Positions 29,737 through 38,352 of a stretch of DNA of 64,000 bases are shown piece by piece. The notes under the pieces were generated by a model. The model did no database searches. It saw only the letters and a program-made list of their open reading frames with translations, and was not told the DNA's origin. Every line of letters starts with the position of its first letter. Position 1 is the first letter of the stretch. The DNA comes from Cellulomonas aerilata (GTDB lineage Bacteria > Actinomycetota > Actinomycetes > Actinomycetales > Cellulomonadaceae). Made by a program: the position numbers and the translations under genes. Location of the stretch: the NCBI RefSeq assembly GCF_007991755.1, contig NZ_BJYY01000001.1:620001-684000 (forward strand). Direction: 5' to 3'.

Positions 29737-30711
29737 TCAGGCCGCGGCGGGCGTGGCCGGCGCCGACCGGCGTGCCAGTGCCTCGGCCCGCCCCGCCCGC
29801 AGCCCGTCGGTGGTGAGCACCACGAGCGCGACCCACACCAGCGCGAAGCCGAACCACCGCGCGGGCGGCATGTGCTCGCCGAAGACCAGGACGCCGAGCA
29901 GGAACTGCAGAGTGGGCGCGATGTACTGCAGCATCCCGACGACCGACAGCGGCAGCCGGCGGGCCGCGGACCCGAACAGCAGCAGCGGCACCGCGGTCAC
30001 CACGCCGCTGGAGACCAGCGCGACGACGTGCCACGGGCCGTGCGCCCCGAACCCGCCGGTGCCCTGCGCGGCGAGCACCAGCAGGTAGCCCGCGGCGAGC
30101 GGCATCAGGACGAGCGTCTCGACCGCCAGGCTGGCGACCGCCGGCACGGTCCGGCCGACCCGGTTCTTCAGCAGCCCGTACCCGCCGAAGCTGAACGCGA
30201 GCGCCAGGGCGATCCACGGCAGGCGGCCGTACCCGACCGTGATGACGACGACGGCCAGGGCACCGAACCCGAGCGCCACCCACTGCGCCCGGCGCAGCCG
30301 CTCGCCCAGGACGAACACCGCGAGCAGCACGGTCACCAGCGGGTTGACGAAGTAACCGAGCGCCGTGTCGACCACCTGGTCGGACAGCACGCCGTACACG
30401 TAGGTCGTCCAGTTGACCGCGACGAGCGCCGCGGCGACCGCGAGCAGACCCAGCGTCCGGGGGGTGCGCAGGACCGAGACGAACGTGCCCCACGTCCGGG
30501 TCACCACGAGCAGCAGCAGGCAGAACCCCAGCGACCACACCACCCGGTGACCGATGATCTCCACCGCGCCGGCCGGCTGCAGCAGCGGGAAGTACACCGG
30601 CAGCACGCCCCACAGGAGGTACGCCCCCGCGCCGAGGGCCAGGCCGGTGCGGTCGGGAGCCGCCGTGGCCGGCGAGGTGGGGACGGTCGCGGTGGGGCGC
30701 GTGCTGCTCAC
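29737..30711 (-). CDS. rarD: EamA-family permease, RarD-type
   Basis: 324-residue inner-membrane transporter of the drug/metabolite superfamily with about ten helices in two EamA halves. The N-terminal half carries GLALGAGAYLLWGVLPVYF and HRVVWSLGFCLLLL, typical of RarD. Substrate unknown; RarD is only named from a chloramphenicol phenotype. GTG start at 30711. It is convergent with the preceding operon (27-base gap) and divergent from the fprA gene across 243 bases that hold no other gene. Confidence 0.85.
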   Translation of the reverse strand: MSSTRPTATVPTSPATAAPDRTGLALGAGAYLLWGVLPVYFPLLQPAGAVEIIGHRVVWSLGFCLLLLVVTRTWGTFVSVLRTPRTLGLLAVAAALVAVNWTTYVYGVLSDQVVDTALGYFVNPLVTVLLAVFVLGERLRRAQWVALGFGALAVVVITVGYGRLPWIALALAFSFGGYGLLKNRVGRTVPAVASLAVETLVLMPLAAGYLLVLAAQGTGGFGAHGPWHVVALVSSGVVTAVPLLLFGSAARRLPLSVVGMLQYIAPTLQFLLGVLVFGEHMPPARWFGFALVWVALVVLTTDGLRAGRAEALARRSAPATPAAA

Positions 30712-30954
30712 CGGGTGAACCTAGCCCCGCCGACGGCGCGGTGCGGTTCACGCCGTCGCGGGGCAGCCCGCACGCGGCGCCGTCACGCCGATCCGCCCCG
30801 ACCGTCCACGCCCGGCGTGACGCACCACATAAGGCGACCCTCACCCCGCGCCGTACACTCGAGGGGAGAACCCCGCCGCCCGGCAGCGCGCGACCCGTCC
30901 CCGACGTGGTCCGCCCGGGAGCGGCGGGCGTCCCCGAACCGGAAGGTCCCGCTC

Positions 30955-32349
30955 GTGAGCACACGACCCCTGCGCGTCGCCGTCGTCGGCGCCGGCCCCG
31001 CCGGCATCTACGCCTCGGACATCCTGTCCAAGACCGACCTCGACGTCAGCATCGACCTCTTCGAGCGGCTGCCCGCGCCCTTCGGCCTCGTCCGCTACGG
31101 GGTCGCGCCCGACCACCCCCGGATCAAGCAGATCATCGTCGCGCTGCACAAGGTGCTCGAGCGCGGCGACGTCCGGCTGCTCGCCAACGTGGAGTACGGC
31201 GTCGACCTCAAGCTCGAGGACATGCGCCAGTTCTACGACGCGGTGATCTTCTCGACCGGCTCCATCCGCGACGCCGCCCTGCCGATCCCCGGGATCGAGC
31301 TGACCGGGTCCTACGGCGCCGCGGACTTCGTCTCCTGGTACGACGGGCACCCCGACGTCCCGCGCACGTGGCCCCTGGAGGCCCGTGAGGTCGCGGTCCT
31401 GGGCGCGGGGAACGTCGCGCTCGACGTCGCGCGCATCCTGGCCAAGCACGCCGACGACCTGCTGCCCACCGAGATCCCGGCCAACGTGTACGACGCGCTG
31501 AAGGCGTCCCCGGTGACGGACGTGCACGTCTTCGCCCGCCGCGGCCCCGCGCAGGTGAAGTTCTCCCCGCTGGAGCTGCGCGAGCTCGGCCACGTGCCGG
31601 ACGTCGACGTCGTCGTGTACCCGGAGGACTTCGACTTCGACGAGGGGTCGATGGCGGCGATCCACTCCTCCAACCAGACCAAGCAGGTCGTCAAGACCCT
31701 CACCGACTGGACGCTCAAGGACCCGGCGGAGATGACCGCCAGCCGCCGCATCCACCTGCACTTCCTGCACCGGCCGGTGGAGGTGCTCGGCGAGGACGGT
31801 CGCGTCGTCGGCCTGCGCACCGAGCGCACCGCGCTGAACGGCGACGGCACGGCCAGCGGCACCGGCGAGCACCACGACTGGCCCGTGCAGGCGGTCTACC
31901 GGGCGGTCGGGTACTTCGGCTCCCCGCTCGTGGACATCCCGTTCGACGACCTGGCCGGCGTGATCCCGAACCGCGGCGGTCGCGTCGTGGACGTGGACGG
32001 CGACGTCGTCCCCGGCGTCTACGCCACGGGCTGGATCAAGCGCGGACCGGTCGGCCTCATCGGGCACACGAAGTCCGACGCCACCGAGACCATCCGCCAC
32101 CTCGTGGAGGACGTGGTCGCCGGCGACTCCGAGCAGGGTCCGTCGGTCCGCACCGCCGTGGAGACCGAGCCGGACGCCGTCACCGAGTTCCTGCGCTCCC
32201 GCGCGGTGCCCGTCGTCGAGTGGTCCGACTGGGAGCTGCTCGACGCGCACGAGCGGGCGCTCGGCGAGGCGGCCGGACGCGAGCGCATCAAGGTCGTCCC
32301 GCGCGACGAGATGACGCTCATCGCCCGCGCGCGGCGCGTCCAGGGCTGA
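30955..32349 (+). CDS. fprA: Ferredoxin-NADP+ reductase, FprA type
   Basis: 464-residue flavoprotein of the adrenodoxin-reductase family that moves electrons between NADPH and ferredoxin. FAD site VAVVGAGPAGIYASD, then the family block FGLVRYGVAPDHPRIKQI. NADP site VAVLGAGNVALDVARIL, and the C-terminal ATGWIKRGPVGLIGHTKSDA. GTG start at 30955 with GGAAGG about nine bases upstream; longer upstream frame is spurious. Single gene, with a possible -10 TACACT at 30854-30859. Convergent with the ABC transporter. Confidence 0.93.
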   Translation: MSTRPLRVAVVGAGPAGIYASDILSKTDLDVSIDLFERLPAPFGLVRYGVAPDHPRIKQIIVALHKVLERGDVRLLANVEYGVDLKLEDMRQFYDAVIFSTGSIRDAALPIPGIELTGSYGAADFVSWYDGHPDVPRTWPLEAREVAVLGAGNVALDVARILAKHADDLLPTEIPANVYDALKASPVTDVHVFARRGPAQVKFSPLELRELGHVPDVDVVVYPEDFDFDEGSMAAIHSSNQTKQVVKTLTDWTLKDPAEMTASRRIHLHFLHRPVEVLGEDGRVVGLRTERTALNGDGTASGTGEHHDWPVQAVYRAVGYFGSPLVDIPFDDLAGVIPNRGGRVVDVDGDVVPGVYATGWIKRGPVGLIGHTKSDATETIRHLVEDVVAGDSEQGPSVRTAVETEPDAVTEFLRSRAVPVVEWSDWELLDAHERALGEAAGRERIKVVPRDEMTLIARARRVQG

Positions 32350-32389
32350 CCGGCCGGCGACGGCACGTCGGGGCCCACCCCGGGCTCCG

Positions 32390-33178
32390 TCAGGCGCGTC
32401 CGGCCTCGATGATCCGCCGCAGGAACTCCCGCGTGCGCGGCTGCTGCGGGTCGCCGAGCACCTGCTCCGGCGTCCCGCGCTCGTGCACCGTGCCGGCGTG
32501 CAGGTAGCAGACCTCGTCCGCGACGTGCCGGGCGAACCCCATCTCATGGGTCGCCACCACCATGGTCATGCCCTCGGCCTTGAGCTCGCCGAGCAGGTCC
32601 AGCACCTCCCCGACCAGCTCGGGGTCCAGGGCGCTGGTGACCTCGTCGAGCAGCATCAGCCGCGGGGAGGTCACCAGCGCCCGTGCGATCGCGACGCGCT
32701 GCTGCTGCCCGCCGGACAGCTCGTCCGGGAAGGCGTCGGCCCGCGCACCCAGGCCCACCCGCTCGAGCATCGCGTGCGCACGCTCCTGCGCCTCCCGGCG
32801 CGGGACCCGGTGCACCAGCCGCGACGCGAGCGTGACGTTGTCCAGGACGCGCATGTGCGGGAACAGGTTGAAGGCCTGGAACACCATCCCCATCCGGGCC
32901 CGGACCGCGTCGGCGTCCCGTCGCGGGTCGGTGATGTCCTCGCCGTCGAGCAGGATCACGCCGTCGTCGACGTCCTCGAGCAGGTCGACCGTCCGCAGCA
33001 GCGTCGACTTGCCCGACCCGGACGCGCCGATCAGGACGACGCACCGGTGGGCGTCGACGTCGAGGTCGACGCCGTCCAGCACGACGTTCGTCCCGAACGC
33101 CTTGCGGACGCCCTGCACGCTCAGCAGCGGCGACGTCGAGGGCGACGTCGAGGGGGGCGTCGGTGCGGGTGCGCTCAC
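32390..33178 (-). CDS. Polar amino-acid ABC transporter, ATP-binding protein
   Basis: 262-residue ATPase of the GlnQ/HisP class. Walker A IGASGSGKST, Q-loop FQAFNLFPHMRVLDNV, signature LSGGQQQRVAIARAL, Walker B LMLLDEVTSALD and switch His in VATHEMGFA are all intact. The GTG start overlaps the permease stop (GTGA read on the minus strand), the last gene of a binding protein - permease - ATPase operon. The frame is open further upstream, but that is the antisense shadow of the permease. Confidence 0.92.
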   Translation of the reverse strand: MSAPAPTPPSTSPSTSPLLSVQGVRKAFGTNVVLDGVDLDVDAHRCVVLIGASGSGKSTLLRTVDLLEDVDDGVILLDGEDITDPRRDADAVRARMGMVFQAFNLFPHMRVLDNVTLASRLVHRVPRREAQERAHAMLERVGLGARADAFPDELSGGQQQRVAIARALVTSPRLMLLDEVTSALDPELVGEVLDLLGELKAEGMTMVVATHEMGFARHVADEVCYLHAGTVHERGTPEQVLGDPQQPRTREFLRRIIEAGRA

Positions 33179-34044
33179 CGCAGGGCCCCCGCGCCGGCGA
33201 GCCCGCCGGTCGCGCCCGCCCAGCCGCCGCGGCGGGCCAGGGCGTCGGTGAAGCGGGTCAGCGGGATCGTGAGCAGCACGAACAGGACGCCGGCCACGAC
33301 GTAGGGGGTGAAGTTGGCGTACTGGGAGGTCTGGATCTGCGCGGCGCGGACGGCGTCGATCGCGCCGAGGATCGAGATGAGCCCGGAGTCCTTCTGCAGC
33401 GCGACGAGGTCGTTCAGCAGCGCCGGCACCACGCGCCGCACGGCCTGGGGCAGCACCACCGTGCGCATCGCCTGGGAGCGGCTCAGGCCCAGCGACCGGG
33501 CGGCGGCGACCTGGGACGGGTGCACGGACTCGATGCCGGCGCGGAACACCTCGGCCACGTACGCGGAGTACGTCAGCACGAGCGCCAGGCCGCCCAGGAC
33601 GACCGCCGACGACGGGATCCCCTGCAGCCGCAGCCCCGGCAGCCCGAAGCCGACGAGCAGCAGCACGAGGATGAGGGGCAGCCCGCGGAACACGTCCACG
33701 TAGGCGGCCGCGGCCGCGCGCAGCGGGAAGAACACCGGACCGCGCAGCGTCCGGGCGATCGCCAGGGCGAGCGCGACGACGAGGATGACGACGGCGGCGA
33801 CCGCCATCACGCGCACGTTGAGCCACAGGCCCTCGAGCACCCGGGGGAGCGAGGCCAGCGCGACGTCCGGGTCGAAGAACGACGCCCGCACCCGGGGCCA
33901 CCCCGGTGAGCTCGTCAGCGCCAGCACCGCCAGGCCGGCGACGGCGACCGTGCTGGCCAGGGCCACGCCGACGGAGCGTCGCGCCTGCCGGCGCCGGTAC
34001 GCGAGCCGGTCCTGCTGGCGCGGGGACGGGGTCCAGCCGGTCAC
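33175..34044 (-). CDS. Polar amino-acid ABC transporter, permease
   Basis: 289-residue membrane protein with about six helices of the HisM/GlnP family. The EAA loop is EVFRAGIESVHPSQVAAARSLGLS followed by VVLPQAVRRVVPALLND. A charged cytosolic N-terminus of ~25 residues precedes helix 1. Only one permease gene is present, so the channel is probably a homodimer. GTG start 19 bases after the binding-protein stop; the stop overlaps the ATPase start. Confidence 0.92.
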   Translation of the reverse strand: MTGWTPSPRQQDRLAYRRRQARRSVGVALASTVAVAGLAVLALTSSPGWPRVRASFFDPDVALASLPRVLEGLWLNVRVMAVAAVVILVVALALAIARTLRGPVFFPLRAAAAAYVDVFRGLPLILVLLLVGFGLPGLRLQGIPSSAVVLGGLALVLTYSAYVAEVFRAGIESVHPSQVAAARSLGLSRSQAMRTVVLPQAVRRVVPALLNDLVALQKDSGLISILGAIDAVRAAQIQTSQYANFTPYVVAGVLFVLLTIPLTRFTDALARRGGWAGATGGLAGAGALR

Positions 34045-34063
34045 GCGACGCCCGGACGGGCGG

Positions 34064-34915
34064 TCACTCGAGGACCGGGGCGCCGGCGGACTCGGTGAGC
34101 CACCGGGCCTCGAGGTCCGCCAGCGTGCCGTCCTCGCGCAGCGCGTCGACCGCCGCGGTGACCGGCTCCGTCAGCGGGCTGTCCTTGTCCAGCACGAGCC
34201 CGAGCTGGTCGGGGGAGTCCCCGGCCGGCAGCTGGCCGACCAGCACACCGGCGTCGAGGTCCGCGGCCACGAGGAACAGCGCGGTCGGAAGGTCGACGAC
34301 GATCGCGTCGACGAGGCCCGCGGTCAGCGCCTGCTTGACCTGGTCGTTGTCGTTGAACTGCTGGACCGGGGTGGTCGGCGCGATCGACTCCGTGGCGATC
34401 TGCGCGCTCGTGGTGCCGACCATGGCCCCGACCCGCGCGCCGGCGAGCTCGGCGAGCGACGTCGCGCCCGCGACCGGCGACCCCTCGACGGTCACCACGG
34501 CCTGGGCGGTGTCGTAGTAGCTGGAGGAGAAGTCGAGGCTGGCGCGGCGCTCCTCGGTGATCGACACCTGGTTGATCGCCACGTCGAAGTCCTTGGCGCC
34601 CGGGGCGATGATCTGGTCGAACGTCACGCGCACCCACTCGACCTGGTCGCGGGCGAAGCCGAGCTCCTCGGCGACGGCGTACGCGACCGCCGACTCGAAG
34701 CCCTCGCCCGAGGTGGGGTCGTTGTCCACCACCCAGGGCTCGAACGCCGGGTCGGACGTGCCCACCGTCAGGACGCCGTCGGTCAGCGTCGGCAGGGCGC
34801 CGTCGTCCGCGGACGCCTGGGCCGACGGCGTGTCGGCCGCCTCCTCGACGGGCGAGCAGGCCCCCAGGGCCAGGGTGCTCACGGCGGCCAGGACGAGCAC
34901 ACGGGACGGGCGCAC
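34064..34915 (-). CDS. Polar amino-acid ABC transporter, substrate-binding lipoprotein
   Basis: 283-residue periplasmic-type binding protein (SBP_bac_3). The GTG start at 34915 gives a short basic leader and lipobox LALGAC with the lipidated Cys at residue 20; GGAG stands nine bases upstream. The reading frame is open further upstream (to 35053) but that would bury the signal peptide. The body has [20 protein letters not shown] and the PAAT-type Lys/Arg-poor pocket region. Substrate cannot be told. Divergent from htpX. Confidence 0.9.
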   Translation of the reverse strand: MRPSRVLVLAAVSTLALGACSPVEEAADTPSAQASADDGALPTLTDGVLTVGTSDPAFEPWVVDNDPTSGEGFESAVAYAVAEELGFARDQVEWVRVTFDQIIAPGAKDFDVAINQVSITEERRASLDFSSSYYDTAQAVVTVEGSPVAGATSLAELAGARVGAMVGTTSAQIATESIAPTTPVQQFNDNDQVKQALTAGLVDAIVVDLPTALFLVAADLDAGVLVGQLPAGDSPDQLGLVLDKDSPLTEPVTAAVDALREDGTLADLEARWLTESAGAPVLE

Positions 34916-35073
34916 GGGGGTCTCCGGAGGGGTCGACGTCGAGGTGGGAGCCGCCGTGGGGCGGACCGAGGCACAGCGTAGGGGAACCGTCCCGGCGGCC
35001 GACGCGTTGCTCCGGGCAGCGCGACGCGGTACACCGTCGTCGCCGGACCACACGCGAGGAGGTCGGAGGCGCC

Positions 35074-35997
35074 ATGCCCCGTCGGCACTACAACGGTCTG
35101 AAGACCGCGGCCCTGTTCGGCGCCATGTGGGCGGTGCTGCTCGGCCTGTACGCCGTGGTCGGCGGGGGCAACCGCAGCCTGTTCGTCGTGTTCGCCGCCC
35201 TCGGCCTGCTCGGGACGGCGTACGGGTACTGGAACTCGGACAAGATCGCGATCCGCTCCATGCGCGCCTACCCGGTCAGCGAGCTCGAGGCGCCGGCCAT
35301 GTACCGGATCGTCCGGGAGCTGTCGACGGCCGCCCGGCAGCCGATGCCGCGCCTGTACCTGTCCCCGACGGACGCACCGAACGCCTTCGCCACCGGTCGC
35401 AACCCCCGCAACGCCGCCGTCTGCTGCACCGAGGGCATCCTCGACCTGCTCACCGAGCGCGAGCTGCGCGGCGTGCTGGGCCACGAGCTCATGCACGTCT
35501 ACAACCGCGACATCCTCACGTCGTCCGTGGCGGCCGCGGTCGCGGGCCTCATCACGTCGTTCGCGCAGTTCCTCATGTTCTTCGGCGGCGGCGGCGACCG
35601 GGACCGCGGCGGGAACCCGCTGGCGGCGCTCGCGCTGGCCCTGCTGGCCCCGGTCGCGGCGATGCTGGTCCAGCTCGCGATCAGCCGCACCCGCGAGTAC
35701 GACGCGGACGAGGACGGCGCCCGGCTCACCGGGGACCCGCTCGCGCTGGCGTCCGCGCTGCGCAAGCTCGAGGCCGGCACGCAGCGCGCGCCGCTGCCGC
35801 AGGACCGGGACCTGGTCGACGTGTCGCACCTGATGATCGCCAACCCGTTCCGCGGCGCCGGCATGGGGCGCATGTTCGCCACGCACCCGCCGATGGGAGA
35901 CCGGATCGCCCGCCTGGAGGCCATGGCCGGGCCGTACGGCGGCGGGGCGTACGGCGGCGCCCCCGGCGGTCCGCAGGTCAGCCCGCCGCTGTACTGA
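35074..35997 (+). CDS. htpX: M48 family metalloprotease HtpX
   Basis: 307-residue membrane zinc protease for quality control of membrane proteins. Two N-terminal helices (about 12-50), the zinc motif HELMH at residues 137-141, two further helices (~150-210) and the third ligand region [12 protein letters not shown]. The C-terminus is Gly/Tyr-rich ([12 protein letters not shown]). ATG with GGAGG upstream. Divergent from the ABC importer, with a 158-base shared upstream region. Confidence 0.94.
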   Translation: MPRRHYNGLKTAALFGAMWAVLLGLYAVVGGGNRSLFVVFAALGLLGTAYGYWNSDKIAIRSMRAYPVSELEAPAMYRIVRELSTAARQPMPRLYLSPTDAPNAFATGRNPRNAAVCCTEGILDLLTERELRGVLGHELMHVYNRDILTSSVAAAVAGLITSFAQFLMFFGGGGDRDRGGNPLAALALALLAPVAAMLVQLAISRTREYDADEDGARLTGDPLALASALRKLEAGTQRAPLPQDRDLVDVSHLMIANPFRGAGMGRMFATHPPMGDRIARLEAMAGPYGGGAYGGAPGGPQVSPPLY

Positions 35998-36003
35998 CCC
36001 GCC

Positions 36004-36022
36004 GGCGCCGGTGGCCGGCGCC
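36004..36022. terminator. Hairpin between convergent htpX and yajQ
   Basis: Perfect 8-bp stem GGCGCCGG / CCGGCGCC with a 3-base loop, seven bases after the htpX stop; a second partial copy follows at 36029. Lacking a clear T-run, it fits an actinobacterial terminator acting in both directions. Confidence 0.5.
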
Positions 36023-36049
36023 AGGCCCGCCGGCGCCGGCCCCCCGGGC

Positions 36050-36547
36050 CTAGCGGTAGTTCGTGAACTGCAGCGCGACGTCCAGGTCCGCGCCCTTGAG
36101 CAGCGCGATGACCGCCTGCAGGTCGTCGCGGCTCTTGGCGGTGACCCGCATCTCGTCCCCGGTGACCTGGGTCTTGACGCCCTTGGGTCCCTCGTCGCGG
36201 ACGATCTTGCCGATCTTCTTGGCGATCTCCTGGCTCAGGCCCTCCTTGATGGTGGCCGCCAGCCGGTACTCCTTGCCGGACAGCTGCGGCTCCCGGTCGT
36301 CGGTGTCCAGGGACTTCAGGGAGATGCCGCGCTTGATCAGCTTGGTCTGGAAGACGTCCAGGACCGCCATGACCCGCTCGGCGGAGTTCGCCGTCATGAC
36401 GATCGACTCCCCGCTCCAGGCGATCGAAGCGCCGACGTTCTTGAAGTCGTACCGCTGCGCGATCTCCTTCGTGGCCTGGTTCAGCGCGTTGTCGACCTCC
36501 TGCCGGTCGACCTTGCTCACGACGTCGAACGAGGACTCGCTCGCCAT
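36050..36547 (-). CDS. yajQ: YajQ-family nucleotide-binding protein
   Basis: 165 residues, the usual YajQ (UPF0234) length, beginning [20 protein letters not shown] and ending in [17 protein letters not shown]. Two ferredoxin-like halves are expected. The family binds nucleotides; a Xanthomonas member binds cyclic di-GMP, but the general function is unsettled. The ATG at 36547 has GGAGGGG just upstream; the frame is open to 36676 but the added residues do not fit the family. Confidence 0.93.
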   Translation of the reverse strand: MASESSFDVVSKVDRQEVDNALNQATKEIAQRYDFKNVGASIAWSGESIVMTANSAERVMAVLDVFQTKLIKRGISLKSLDTDDREPQLSGKEYRLAATIKEGLSQEIAKKIGKIVRDEGPKGVKTQVTGDEMRVTAKSRDDLQAVIALLKGADLDVALQFTNYR

Positions 36548-36620
36548 GACCCCTCCAGTGCTCGTCTGCTGCTCGTCTGCCGGCAGCCGGGCGGGCGCAC
36601 CCGCTCCGCTGCCCCGGTTC

Positions 36621-36648
36621 TTCGGACCCCCGGATGTGTTGCTATCCT
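36621..36648 (+). promoter_or_regulatory. Candidate promoter of tRNA-Tyr
   Basis: TTCGGA, 16-base spacer, TATCCT, about 50 bases before the tRNA. The -35 is weak, so this is a suggestion. Confidence 0.35.
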
Positions 36649-36700
36649 TCCATCCGCCACGGTCACGGTGCTCCACGCGGAGCGCTGCGGCCAGGTGCGC

Positions 36701-36782
36701 GGCGGGTTACCCGAGTGGCCAAAGGGGGCTGACTGTAAATCAGCTGGCAACGCCTACGGGGGTTCGAATCCCTCACCCGCCA
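36701..36782 (+). tRNA. tRNA-Tyr (GUA)
   Basis: Acceptor stem GGCGGGT (36701-36707) pairs with ACCCGCC (36775-36781), discriminator A. Anticodon loop reads TGTAAAT with anticodon GTA. A long variable arm (class II) lies between the anticodon stem and TTCGAATC, as expected for bacterial tRNA-Tyr. The 3' CCA is not encoded. Confidence 0.96.
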
Positions 36783-36787
36783 CCGCC

Positions 36788-36818
36788 ACGGGGCGTCCTC
36801 CACCGGAGGGCGCCCCGT
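36788..36818 (+). terminator. Strong hairpin after tRNA-Tyr
   Basis: About 14-bp stem starting ACGGGGCG and closing with CGCCCCGT, 3-base loop, then CGTCGTG. It starts six bases past the tRNA and probably ends its transcript. Confidence 0.7.
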
Positions 36819-36913
36819 CGTCGTGCCGGGTCCCGGTCGGTCGGGGGGCCGGTGGGTGCTCGGGCCGCCTCGGCGGCGTGCCGCCCGGTGTGGCGGACGT
36901 CGCGGGCGGCCGA

Positions 36914-36943
36914 TTTCCAGCCGCGGCCGGGTCCGTGTAGCCT
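36914..36943 (+). promoter_or_regulatory. Candidate promoter of tRNA-Thr
   Basis: TTTCCA, 18-base spacer, TAGCCT, ending 10 bases before the mature tRNA. The -10 is of the TANNNT type frequent in actinobacteria. Confidence 0.45.
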
Positions 36944-36953
36944 GGTCCGCGCT

Positions 36954-37026
36954 GCCCCGATAGCTCAGTCGGCAGAGCGTCTCCATGGTAAGGAGAAGGT
37001 CAAGGGTTCGATTCCCTTTCGGGGCT
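36954..37026 (+). tRNA. tRNA-Thr (GGU)
   Basis: Acceptor GCCCCGA (36954-36960) pairs with TCGGGGC (37019-37025), discriminator T. Anticodon stem TCTCC/GGAGA encloses loop ATGGTAA with anticodon GGT. T-arm GGTTCGATTCC. CCA not encoded. Confidence 0.96.
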
Positions 37027-37039
37027 CTGTGGTCATGGC

Positions 37040-37067
37040 GGGGGTCGACGCGCAGGCGTCGGCCCCC
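37040..37067 (+). terminator. Hairpin between tRNA-Thr and tRNA-Met
   Basis: 12-bp stem (GGGGGTCGACGC / GCGTCGGCCCCC, one G-T pair) with loop GCAG and a following CTTG. Either a terminator or a processing element; tRNA-Met starts 13 bases later. Confidence 0.55.
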
Positions 37068-37080
37068 CTTGTGACGACAT

Positions 37081-37154
37081 GGCGGGGTAGCTCAGGTGGT
37101 TAGAGCACACGGCTCATAATCGTGGTGTCGCGGGTTCGAGTCCCGCCCCCGCTA
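37081..37154 (+). tRNA. tRNA-Met (CAU), elongator type
   Basis: Acceptor GGCGGGG (37081-37087) pairs with CCCCGCT (37147-37153, one G-T pair), discriminator A. Anticodon stem CACGG/TCGTG encloses CTCATAA, anticodon CAT. The anticodon stem lacks the three G-C pairs of the initiator, so this is elongator Met; a tRNA-Ile with lysidine is less likely. Confidence 0.92.
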
Positions 37155-37246
37155 CACAGGTGGCGAACGCGTGTCGACCGGCCGGCGGCGCGATGAGACA
37201 GACAGAGCGTCGTGCGAGCGGCGTGTGACGTGGAAGAAGGCTCCAA

Positions 37247-37417
37247 GTGGCCAGCAAGTCCCAGGACGTCCGCCCGAAGATCACGCTCGCGTGCGTGGAC
37301 TGCAAGGAGCGGAACTACATCACGAAGAAGAACCGTCGGAACAACCCCGACCGGCTCGAGATGAAGAAGTTCTGCCCGCGCGACGGCAAGCACACCGTGC
37401 ACCGCGAGACCCGCTGA
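37247..37417 (+). CDS. rpmG: 50S ribosomal protein L33
   Basis: 56-residue protein, start [22 protein letters not shown]. It has the first zinc half CVDC (C16, C19). The second half, CxxC in zinc-type L33 of relatives, reads CPRD (C43, D46), so one zinc ligand is replaced by Asp. The end is HTVHRETR, as in the actinobacterial family. Lies 92 bases after tRNA-Met and 22 bases before the first hotdog gene, the typical actinobacterial tRNA - rpmG - hadAB order. Confidence 0.95.
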   Translation: MASKSQDVRPKITLACVDCKERNYITKKNRRNNPDRLEMKKFCPRDGKHTVHRETR

Positions 37418-37439
37418 CCCGCCCTCGCGCCGCGCTGAC

Positions 37440-37889
37440 ATGGGTGTGAACCTGACGTACGCGGGACGCGAGTACCCGGCGAACGACCCCTACGAGGTCG
37501 GCCGGGAGAGGATCCGAGACTTCGCCGACGCCGTCGGTGCCGCCCACGGGGCGCACCGGGACGTCGGCGTCGCTCGTTCCCTGGGGTACCCGGACGTCAT
37601 CGCCCCGCCCACGTTCGCCGTCGTGGTCGCCCAGCGCGCGGAGCAGCAGCTGATCGCCGACCCCGACGCCGGGATCGACTTCAGCCGCGTGGTGCACGCC
37701 GAGGAGCGGTTCACCCACCACCGCCCGATCCGTGCCGGGGACAGCCTGGTGACCGTCCTGCACGTCGACTCGATCACCGAGCGCGCGGGCCTGGCGATGG
37801 TCACCACGCGCGCGGAGATCGCCGCCGCCGACGGCGCCCCGGTCGCCACGGTGGTCTCCACCCTCGCCGTCCGCGGGGAGTCCGCATGA
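37440..37889 (+). CDS. MaoC-like hotdog protein, HadA-type (N-terminal dehydratase family)
   Basis: 149 residues, single hotdog fold, with VIAPPTFAVVVAQRAEQQL and the later EERFTHHRPIRAGDSLV typical of the rpmG-linked HadA/HadC (UPF0336) family. In mycobacteria HadA pairs with the catalytic HadB to dehydrate long 3-hydroxyacyl-ACP in mycolate synthesis. This subunit lacks the Asp/His catalytic pair, as expected. Mycolates are not expected in a Micrococcales host, so the substrate here is open. ATG start; the stop overlaps the next ATG. Confidence 0.85.
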   Translation: MGVNLTYAGREYPANDPYEVGRERIRDFADAVGAAHGAHRDVGVARSLGYPDVIAPPTFAVVVAQRAEQQLIADPDAGIDFSRVVHAEERFTHHRPIRAGDSLVTVLHVDSITERAGLAMVTTRAEIAAADGAPVATVVSTLAVRGESA

Positions 37890-38332
37890 GCGCCGGCGCG
37901 CCCGGCCCGGCCCGGCCCTCGCTGGTCGACCTCGCGGTCGGCGACGTCGTCGGCACCCGCACCCTCGAGGTGGACCGGAGCCGGCTGGTGCGCTACGCCG
38001 GCGCCAGCGGCGACTTCAACCTCATCCACTGGAACGACCGGGTCGCCCGGGAGGTCGGCCTGCCCGGCGTCATCGCGCACGGCATGTGGACGATGGGCGC
38101 CGCCGTCTCCCTGGTGGCGGACTGGGCCGGGGACCCCGGTGCGGTCGTGGACTACGGCGTGCGCTTCACCCGCCCGGTCCCGGTCCCGGACCCCGGTGCC
38201 GCCGTCGTCGAGGTGACCGGGACGGTCGGTGCGCTGGACGCCGAGGCCGGCACCGCCCGGATCGACCTCACGGTCACGTGCGACGGCGCCCGTGTGCTCG
38301 GCAAGGCGCAGGCGGTCGTCCGGCTCGGCTGA
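37886..38332 (+). CDS. MaoC-like hotdog dehydratase, HadB-type
   Basis: 148 residues with the catalytic hydratase-2 motif YAGASGDFNLIHWNDRVA (Asp and His present) followed by GVIAHGMWTMG. It is the likely catalytic partner of the upstream protein; the ATG overlaps its stop by four bases. In relatives this pair is directly followed by murB; here a LacI/MFS block lies in between. Convergent with lacI with 20 bases between stops. Confidence 0.87.
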   Translation: MSAGAPGPARPSLVDLAVGDVVGTRTLEVDRSRLVRYAGASGDFNLIHWNDRVAREVGLPGVIAHGMWTMGAAVSLVADWAGDPGAVVDYGVRFTRPVPVPDPGAAVVEVTGTVGALDAEAGTARIDLTVTCDGARVLGKAQAVVRLG

Positions 38333-38352
38333 GCCCCTCCCACCGCGCGGCG

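Noticed and set aside
36548-36676. Longer YajQ starting at 36676
   Set aside because: The extra residues are not YajQ-like, and a strong GGAGGGG precedes the ATG at 36547.
37081-37154. tRNA-Met as initiator tRNA
   Set aside because: The anticodon stem lacks the three consecutive G-C pairs and the mismatched acceptor start of initiator tRNA.
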